A stretch of 64,000 nt of DNA. Source: PALSA-1006 sp963733265. GTDB lineage: Bacteria > Pseudomonadota > Gammaproteobacteria > Burkholderiales > Gallionellaceae. The notes under the pieces were generated by a model, which was given only the letters and a program-made list of their open reading frames with translations, ran no database searches and was not told the DNA's origin. The DNA is taken from positions 434,001 to 498,000 of the forward strand of contig CAVTCF010000001.1 in the NCBI GenBank assembly GCA_963733265.1. Reading direction: 5' to 3'. The stretch's first letter is position 1, and each line of letters starts with the position of its first letter. Of this stretch, positions 58,599 through 64,000 are shown one piece after another. A program made the translations under genes and the position numbers.

Positions 58599-59891
58599 GT
58601 GTCCAACACTGATCACAAATTTGGTTTCTCTACACGTCAATTGCATACCGGATACAAGCCGGATCCGACAACGGGAAGTCGCGCAGTTCCGATTTATCAA
58701 ACTACCAGCTATCAGTTCCGCAACACTGAACATGCTGCTAATCTTTTTGCTCTTAAGGAATTGGGAAATATCTATACTCGCTTGAATAATCCGACCAACG
58801 ATGTGCTGGAACAGCGAATTGCTGATTTGGAAGGCGGAGCTGCTGGTCTGGCCGCCAGTTCGGGCCACGCGGCACAAGCACAGGCTATCTTCACCTTGGC
58901 TAACGCGGGCGATCATATCGTCTCATCCAGCCGTTTATATGGCGGCACTTACAACCAGTTCGCCTACACTCTGCCCAAGCTTGGCATTGAAGTGACTTTT
59001 GTTGATCCGCGCGATCCGTCCGCATTCGAGAAAGCTATCCGCCCCAATACCAAGATCATCTATGGCGAATCGCTCGGCAATCCGGACATTACAGTGTTCC
59101 CAATCGAACAAGTTGCGGCTATCGCCAAGAAGCACGGCATTCCACTGGTGATCGACAATACTTTTGCAACGCCATATCTGTTCCGCCCTATTGAATGGGG
59201 TGCCAATATCGTGGTGGAAAGCACCACCAAGTTTATCGGTGGACACGGTACCAGCATAGGAGGTGTGATTGTTGATGGTAATAATTTCGATTGGACTAGC
59301 AGTCGCTTCCCAAACTTTAACGAACCCGATCCTTCCTATCATGGTTTGGTGTACTCCAGCCTGCTGGCTGCCGGTCTGCCACCGTTCATTATCAAAGCGC
59401 GTGTGCATGTGTTGCGCGACATCGGTGCATCGCAATCACCGTTCAATAGTTGGCAAACACTTCAAGGGCTGGAAACGCTTTCGGTACGCCTCGACCGTCA
59501 TGTGCAAAACACTCAGGCAGTAGCCGAGTATCTTGAGAAACATCCCAAGGTTGGCTGGGTTAAGTACCCGGGCTTGAAGAGCCATCCGGACTACGAACTA
59601 GCCAAGAAATATTTCCCCAAGGGAGCGGGCGCAGTTCTTGGTTTCGGTGTTAAAGGCGGTGCGGAAGCAGGTAAAAAGTTTATCGATAATCTACAACTTT
59701 TCAGCCACGTGGCGAATGTGGGTGATGCCAAGAGCCTGGCCATTCATCCGGCCAGCACCACACATAGTCAGCTTACACCAGAGCAACAAGTCAGCGCCGG
59801 AGTCAGCCCCGACTTCGTTCGCCTGAGTGTGGGCATCGAAGATATTGAAGATATCCTTTGGGATCTGAATCAGGCACTAAACGCAGCCTGA
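58599..59891 (+). CDS. metY: O-acetylhomoserine sulfhydrylase
   Basis: This PLP enzyme (430 residues from GTG 58599) makes homocysteine or methionine directly from O-acetylhomoserine and sulfide. FSTRQLHTGYKPDPTTGSRA starts the fold; IYTRLNNPTNDVLEQRIADL, the PLP-lysine block VVESTTKFIGGHGTSIGGVI, and HPASTTHSQLTPEQQ are Cys/Met-metabolism motifs. The GTG at 58599 has AAGGAG 6 nt upstream and gives the family length; an ATG at 58527 (AGGAG ahead) would add 24 residues. The IS insertion lies 150 nt upstream and may have altered its promoter. Confidence 0.92.
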   Translation: MSNTDHKFGFSTRQLHTGYKPDPTTGSRAVPIYQTTSYQFRNTEHAANLFALKELGNIYTRLNNPTNDVLEQRIADLEGGAAGLAASSGHAAQAQAIFTLANAGDHIVSSSRLYGGTYNQFAYTLPKLGIEVTFVDPRDPSAFEKAIRPNTKIIYGESLGNPDITVFPIEQVAAIAKKHGIPLVIDNTFATPYLFRPIEWGANIVVESTTKFIGGHGTSIGGVIVDGNNFDWTSSRFPNFNEPDPSYHGLVYSSLLAAGLPPFIIKARVHVLRDIGASQSPFNSWQTLQGLETLSVRLDRHVQNTQAVAEYLEKHPKVGWVKYPGLKSHPDYELAKKYFPKGAGAVLGFGVKGGAEAGKKFIDNLQLFSHVANVGDAKSLAIHPASTTHSQLTPEQQVSAGVSPDFVRLSVGIEDIEDILWDLNQALNAA

Positions 59892-59897
59892 TGCTGA

Positions 59898-59926
59898 CGC
59901 CCCGCCCTTTTTGAGAAAGAGCGGGG
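59898..59926 (+). terminator. Hairpin between metY and metA (terminator or attenuator)
   Basis: CCCCGCCCTTTTTGAGAAAG, then AGCGGGG, forms a GC stem with an inner CTTT/AAAG stem, followed by TTTCGC. It ends 7 nt before the metA ATG and overlaps its ribosome-site area (AGCGGGG), so it could limit or tune metA expression. Confidence 0.65.
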
Positions 59927-59933
59927 TTTCGCT

Positions 59934-60830
59934 ATGCCGATCAAAATTCCAAAAACACTACCCGCAAACGCGATCCTGCAAAGTGAAAACGTGTTCGTCA
60001 TTGACGACGAGCGCGCACTGCATCAGGATATTCGCAGTCTGCGTGTCGCCATCCTTAATTTGATGCCAACCAAGATCGCTACCGAAACGCAGTTGCTGCG
60101 TTTGCTGGGTAATACACCTTTGCAAGTGGAAGTGGTGTTGTTACGCACGGCGAGTCATGAGGCGAAAAACACTGACGCCGAACACCTTTTGACGCATTAC
60201 CTTACGTTTGAGGAGATACGCGAGCAGCGTTTCGATGGGCTCGTTATTACCGGCGCTCCGGTTGAATTGCTGGAATTTGAAGAAGTAGACTACTGGCAAG
60301 AATTAACGCGGATTTTGGATTGGGCAGAAAGTAATGTTCAGTCTACCCTGTATTTGTGCTGGGGGGCGCAGGCGGGGCTGTATCATCGTTACGGCATACC
60401 AAAATATCGCTTGCCACGAAAAATGTTCGGCATATTCGAGCACCGCACGCTGCATTCTGCGCTTCCATTGTTACGCGGCTTTGACGAGCATTTTTATGCG
60501 CCGCATTCGAGACATACAGAAATTCGTCTCGAAGATTTGGTTAAGGTCAAAGATATTCGCATCCTTGCGCGTTCCGATGCGGCAGGCGTCAATATTGTCG
60601 GCAGTACGGACAATCGTCATATCTTTGTTACCGGACATCCTGAATATGACCCGCTGACCTTGTTTAGCGAATATTCCCGCGATTTGGCCAAGGGTGCAGA
60701 TATCCATTTACCGGAAAATTATTTCTTCGACAACGACCCGAACCAACCGGTGAATGTGCGTTGGCGCAGTCATGCCAATCTGCTATTCGCCAACTGGCTG
60801 AACTACTGCGTCTACCAGACTACCTCGTAA
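59934..60830 (+). CDS. metA: Homoserine O-acyltransferase, MetA fold (predicted acetyl-CoA type)
   Basis: This 298-residue MetA-family enzyme begins MPIKIPKTLPANAILQSENV; active-site Cys142 lies in LYLCWGAQAGLYHRYG and the catalytic His/Glu region in VTGHPEYDPLTL. At position 111 in VITGAPVELLEF it has Glu, where E. coli MetA has Gly; Glu111 is associated with acetyl-CoA instead of succinyl-CoA. It would thus make O-acetylhomoserine, the substrate of the metY product directly upstream. Despite the name metA, the product is probably the acetyl ester. Confidence 0.92.
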   Translation: MPIKIPKTLPANAILQSENVFVIDDERALHQDIRSLRVAILNLMPTKIATETQLLRLLGNTPLQVEVVLLRTASHEAKNTDAEHLLTHYLTFEEIREQRFDGLVITGAPVELLEFEEVDYWQELTRILDWAESNVQSTLYLCWGAQAGLYHRYGIPKYRLPRKMFGIFEHRTLHSALPLLRGFDEHFYAPHSRHTEIRLEDLVKVKDIRILARSDAAGVNIVGSTDNRHIFVTGHPEYDPLTLFSEYSRDLAKGADIHLPENYFFDNDPNQPVNVRWRSHANLLFANWLNYCVYQTTS

Positions 60831-61014
60831 TTTTCAAATGATGGTCCATTTTTGTTCAGTGCTCTAAATCGGTAGTTTTATAACAATGTCAGCAGTAAAA
60901 TATGCCCGCTTGCACGCAAATATCGCATTTGGAAATGCATTCTGATAAACAGTCCCGCGCGTTAATATATTGGATCAGAAATAGGTAGCCTCTGGCTCAA
61001 TCAAGGAGAGAATT

Positions 61015-61623
61015 ATGAAACTGCTGGGATCAAATACGAGCCCTTATGTACGCAAAGCGCGCTTGGTTCTTCTGGAAAAAAGTATCCCCCATGAATATGT
61101 GATTGATCCACCGCAAGAGCCGGGTAGTCTGGTATTGCACGTGAATCCGCTTGGGCGCATTCCGGCATTGATTCTGGATGATGGTTTTTGTGTTTTCGAT
61201 TCGACCGTGATTGCGGAATACGTCGATTCGCTAAGTGACTCGCAGATTTTAATTCCCCGGGACGATGCCATAGCCCGTCTTCGTGTTAAACGATGGGAAT
61301 CACTGGCAGACGGTATTATGGATTCAGCTATCGTCGTGCGAAATGAAAGTATTCGTCCGGCTGAACAACAGAATCCGGAAATCTTTGAATTGCATAACAC
61401 CGCAATCGGCAAAGCACTGGAGTACGCATCGCAATTATTGGGGACGCAAATATGGTGTGAGGGAGACGCGATTACGCTGGCAGACTTGGCCTTGGTGAGC
61501 GCGTTGTTGTATCTTGATTTGCGTCAGGCAGAACGCGACTGGCGCGGTAGTCATAAAAATCTGTTGATTTGGTTCGAGCGCGTAAGTGCACGCCGGAGCG
61601 TAATTGTTTCCCGTGAAAGTTAA
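61015..61623 (+). CDS. Glutathione S-transferase family protein
   Basis: This 202-residue two-domain protein has N-terminal thioredoxin-like fold MKLLGSNTSPYVRKARLVLL, EYVIDPPQEPGSLVLHVNPLGRIPALIL-type glutathione-site residues (LGRIPALILDDGFCVFDST), and a C-terminal helical domain. It resembles bacterial GSTs of the SspA/YibF group rather than a known detoxifying class. It stands alone. A short palindrome (61709) and a terminator follow. Confidence 0.85.
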   Translation: MKLLGSNTSPYVRKARLVLLEKSIPHEYVIDPPQEPGSLVLHVNPLGRIPALILDDGFCVFDSTVIAEYVDSLSDSQILIPRDDAIARLRVKRWESLADGIMDSAIVVRNESIRPAEQQNPEIFELHNTAIGKALEYASQLLGTQIWCEGDAITLADLALVSALLYLDLRQAERDWRGSHKNLLIWFERVSARRSVIVSRES

Positions 61624-61745
61624 CTGTGTTTTGCCATATGCTATTTTTACCTAAGCATTGCAAAACTAATTGGTTTTAAATCACCGGAGTCCGCACTAAG
61701 ATGTAGTTATGAAAGTTAAATACTTTCATGTTCTCTCCTCCTGTT

Positions 61746-61775
61746 TGGGCATCCTCCTTGGATGCCCATTTTTTC
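61746..61775 (+). terminator. Rho-independent terminator after the GST gene
   Basis: TGGGCATCC and GGATGCCCA form a perfect 9-bp stem with a 5-nt loop followed by TTTTTTC. Upstream, ATGAAAGTTAAATACTTTCAT (61709-61729) is another perfect palindrome. The T-run suits the rightward GST transcript, not the leftward ald. Confidence 0.88.
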
Positions 61776-61780
61776 AGGGA

Positions 61781-62893
61781 TTAGAGAAATGTTTCCGGAG
61801 CCGTGTAGAGCAAATTAAATGCGTCGGCCACAGCTTTATAGCTTATTTTTCCATCGGCTATATTCAGGCCCAGACGCAAAGAATCGCTTTCGCATAAAGC
61901 TTGTTTCCAGCCTTTATTTGCCAATTGTTTGAGATAGGGAAGGGTGGCATTGGTAAGCGCCAGTGTTGAGGTTCGGGGAACTCCTCCCGGCATGTTTGCA
62001 ACAGCATAGTGAACCACGCCATCGATAATATAGACAGGATCCTGATGGGTAGTTGGTCGGGTTGTTTCCACACAGCCACCCTGATCGACCGCCACGTCGA
62101 CGATGACAGCACCTTCGCGCATGGTTTTCAAATCTTCGCGACGGATGAGTCTCGGTGCTGTCGCCCCGGGGATCAGCACGCCGCCGATGACTAAATCAGC
62201 AACGGCAATTTGTTCGAGTAAATTGTGGCGATTAGAAAAAAGTGTCTGCACATTGGGCGGCAAAACTTCGCTTAGATAACGCAAACGATCCAGAGACAAA
62301 TCCAGAATGGCGACGTTCGCACCCAGACCGGCAGCCATTTTTGCAGCATGACTACCCACTACGCCGCCGCCAAGGATAACGACATGTGCGGCCGGCACGC
62401 CCGGAACGCCACCCAGTAAAACACCGCGCCCCCCGTATTGTTTCTCCAGGTATTTCGCGCCTTCCTGCACGGCCAGGCGACCGGCAACTTCCGACATCGG
62501 GGTGAGCAATGGCAACTCACCCGAAGGCAATTGAACAGTTTCATAGGCGATGCAAGTCGCACCGGAAGCAAGGTGAGCCTGCGTTAATTCGCGGTCTGCC
62601 GCAAAATGAAAATAAGTGAAGAGTGTTTGTCCGGAGCGAATGCGATGCCACTCGGGGCGTATAGGCTCTTTGACCTTGACAATCAACTCTGCTGCCGCCC
62701 ATGTGGCGTCCGCATCGGGCGCTATGTTGGCGCCGACTGACGCGTATTGCTCGTCACTGAAGCCGCTGCCAAGGCCGGCACCGCTTTCTACCAAAATGGA
62801 ATGTCCTGCCGCGACAAGTGCTTCAACGCCTGCCGGAACGAGCGCGACGCGGTTCTCATTGGTCTTGATTTCTTTGGGAACGCCGATCTTCAT
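61781..62893 (-). CDS. ald: Alanine dehydrogenase
   Basis: This 370-residue enzyme interconverts alanine and pyruvate plus ammonia with NAD. MKIGVPKEIKTNENRVALVP is the family N-terminus; VVILGGGVVGSHAAKMAAGL is the NAD-binding Rossmann motif, and AVDQGGCVETTRPTTHQDPV is a conserved active-site block. The dioxygenase gene immediately upstream on the same strand (3-nt gap) suggests an amino-acid context. Confidence 0.95.
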   Translation of the reverse strand: MKIGVPKEIKTNENRVALVPAGVEALVAAGHSILVESGAGLGSGFSDEQYASVGANIAPDADATWAAAELIVKVKEPIRPEWHRIRSGQTLFTYFHFAADRELTQAHLASGATCIAYETVQLPSGELPLLTPMSEVAGRLAVQEGAKYLEKQYGGRGVLLGGVPGVPAAHVVILGGGVVGSHAAKMAAGLGANVAILDLSLDRLRYLSEVLPPNVQTLFSNRHNLLEQIAVADLVIGGVLIPGATAPRLIRREDLKTMREGAVIVDVAVDQGGCVETTRPTTHQDPVYIIDGVVHYAVANMPGGVPRTSTLALTNATLPYLKQLANKGWKQALCESDSLRLGLNIADGKISYKAVADAFNLLYTAPETFL

Positions 62894-62896
62894 TTG

Positions 62897-63655
62897 CTAG
62901 TCTCCTTGGGGTTGATCCGGAGGATTCAGGAAGCCGCCGGCACGAACTGTCAGTACCAAAGTGTCGCGGTGTCCGCCGGGGGCCGTAGGTTGAATGGGAG
63001 TGGATTCGTGAATGACGCGCTGATCATCAAGCAGCAGTAGCGTCCAAGGTTCGCTCAAGGTAAAACGTTGTCCATGTCGTCCGTTGAATTCGAATATACG
63101 GCTTTCGCCGCCGCTGATGTTCTCGCGTGCTACAAACAGGATGGCAACGAAGTCTACACCGTCGCGGTGCGCTCCTTCGGGGGTTGGTCGCCCAATACCG
63201 TGGCTGGTGTCAATGCGAAACTGGTGTGCTTCGATATACCAGGGTTGCTCGCCCTTTATTCTGGAACATTCGTTGGCGACAGCTAGCAGTAACTTCGGCC
63301 AGATCGGCTGTGTCAATGTGTGGTCGGATACCGGTTCAAACATTCGCAACATCCCGCCGTGCAGCGCATTGTATTGCAATGGCTGATAATGTGCGCGATG
63401 CGCCACTTGAGTCAGAGCTTGCTTGTTGACGATAAAGCAGGAATGCCTGCGACGACGGTAGCGTCCCCCGTCTTTAAGAAAATTATCCGGAGGCAGATCT
63501 TCCCAGTCCTCTTTCATAGCTTGAAGTGCGGACGTTGGCAATCCCAGAAGAGTTGTTAAGCCTGTCGGGCTTAATACTCCAAAACCATCATTTTTTACTG
63601 CATCAGCAAGGTGTGAAGGGTCTACGTAAGTGGGGGAGAGGTTGGCGATAGTCAT
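62897..63655 (-). CDS. 2-oxoglutarate/Fe(II)-dependent dioxygenase (BsmA/IDO-like)
   Basis: This 252-residue protein matches the 2OG-Fe dioxygenase family that includes amino-acid hydroxylases such as isoleucine dioxygenase. Candidate metal ligands are His and Asp in GAHRDGVDFVAILF and His in QRVIHESTPI, with Arg in HRDTLVLTVRAG for 2OG. It is placed directly ahead of ald on the same strand, so it may act on a free amino acid. The exact substrate is unknown. Confidence 0.8.
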   Translation of the reverse strand: MTIANLSPTYVDPSHLADAVKNDGFGVLSPTGLTTLLGLPTSALQAMKEDWEDLPPDNFLKDGGRYRRRRHSCFIVNKQALTQVAHRAHYQPLQYNALHGGMLRMFEPVSDHTLTQPIWPKLLLAVANECSRIKGEQPWYIEAHQFRIDTSHGIGRPTPEGAHRDGVDFVAILFVARENISGGESRIFEFNGRHGQRFTLSEPWTLLLLDDQRVIHESTPIQPTAPGGHRDTLVLTVRAGGFLNPPDQPQGD

Positions 63656-63847
63656 GGCAATAATTTTGTTTGGATATTAGTGGTAATGAGACAAGGCTAA
63701 AAATTTATTTGCTTGGGATATTACAAATATTCATTAAATGGCCGCGTTGTCATTAAATAGAATACGCACTACATTACGGGGCTTGACGGAAATACTAAGC
63801 TTATTTTACAAGGATTGCACTTGGTTTGGATAAATTCCGGAGGAGTC

Positions 63848-64000
63848 ATGGAGCCACCACAACATAATGTATCGGGAAGCACACAACCTCCGGAGCGGGT
63901 GACTTTGGCGCAGGCAAGCTGGTATTGGTTCAAACTCGGTTTCATCAGTTTCGGCGGACCAGCCGGGCAGATTTCGCTCATGCATCAAGATCTGGTGGAG
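63848..64000 (+). CDS. chrA: Chromate transporter ChrA, N-terminal part (runs off the right edge)
   Basis: The first 51 codons are present; RVTLAQASWYWFKLGFISFG then GPAGQISLMHQDLVE is the N-terminal signature of CHR-family chromate efflux proteins. A strong CGGAGGAGTC ribosome site precedes the ATG. The 192-nt spacer upstream, between it and the divergent dioxygenase, holds its promoter; TTGACG at 63783 is a possible -35. Confidence 0.85.
   Translation, partial: MEPPQHNVSGSTQPPERVTLAQASWYWFKLGFISFGGPAGQISLMHQDLVE

Noticed and set aside
63783..63811. Sigma-70 promoter for chrA (TTGACG and a downstream AT-rich stretch)
   Set aside because: With a 16-18 nt spacer the -10 candidates (TTACAA, TTTACA) match the consensus poorly, so no promoter feature is listed.

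Overview
The window looks like a chromosomal segment of a betaproteobacterium, most likely a Nitrosomonadales/Gallionellaceae-type chemolithotroph or micro-aerophile. This is inferred from gene content and order, not from any rRNA. The clues are the run kdsD-kdsC-lptC-lptA-lptB-rpoN-hpf-ptsN-hprK-rapZ, a pyruvate:ferredoxin oxidoreductase cluster, a solitary BtuM-type B12 S-component, cysTWA followed directly by cysB, and many short extragenic palindromes. I saw no rRNA or tRNA gene and no CRISPR array. The window cuts a gene at each end: a GltD-like flavoprotein on the left and chrA on the right.

Layout. 1-3266: leftward por cluster (gamma, alpha, beta, GltD-like). 3338-5011: ubiX, a Gx-type membrane protein and a NusG-domain-II protein. 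5014-12653: one long leftward block for LPS precursor synthesis and export (kdsD, kdsC, lptCAB), sigma-54, and nitrogen-PTS and cell-wall control (hpf, ptsN, hprK, rapZ). 12654-21728: an accessory zone with an orphan histidine kinase, four pilin-like genes (one behind a clear sigma-54 promoter), three toxin-antitoxin pairs (HicAB, BrnTA, CcdAB), two fragments of a further antitoxin gene, and several families of palindromic repeats. 21750-34746: mostly housekeeping genes (pseudouridine synthase, marC, lnt, proS, lytic transglycosylase, rppH, dut, coaBC, radC, ypjD, ffh). 34868-38161: a CbbY-like phosphatase, a rare LRR-protein kinase fusion, an EVE protein, 6S RNA, zapA and a ZapB-like gene. 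38262-41051: a cobalamin riboswitch with btuB and btuM. 41108-46977: msbA, a peroxiredoxin, an unknown exported protein, a sodium:solute symporter, and phoB behind a three-unit Pho box. 46999-56828: a glycosyltransferase, the sulfate-uptake operon cysTWA-cysB, a split YeeE/YedE pair, sbp joined to an EAL phosphodiesterase, and a FadL-type porin. 57107-58440: a complete IS4-family element with matching 9-bp target duplications. 58599-63655: metY and a MetA-type acyltransferase, a GST, alanine dehydrogenase and a 2OG-Fe dioxygenase.

How the genes fit together. Sulfate uptake, CysB and the metY/metA pair form an assimilatory-sulfur theme. MetA carries Glu111, the residue linked to acetyl-CoA use, which fits an O-acetylhomoserine sulfhydrylase next door. 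PhoB, its Pho box and the adjacent lipid-type glycosyltransferase suggest a phosphate-stress module. RpoN is encoded 6 kb from a pilin gene that has a canonical -24/-12 promoter.

The most unusual items are the family of large pilin-like paralogues without assembly genes, a RadC whose JAMM motif has lost one residue, the LRR-kinase fusion, the sbp-EAL coupling, and the toxin-antitoxin graveyard with its repeat families.
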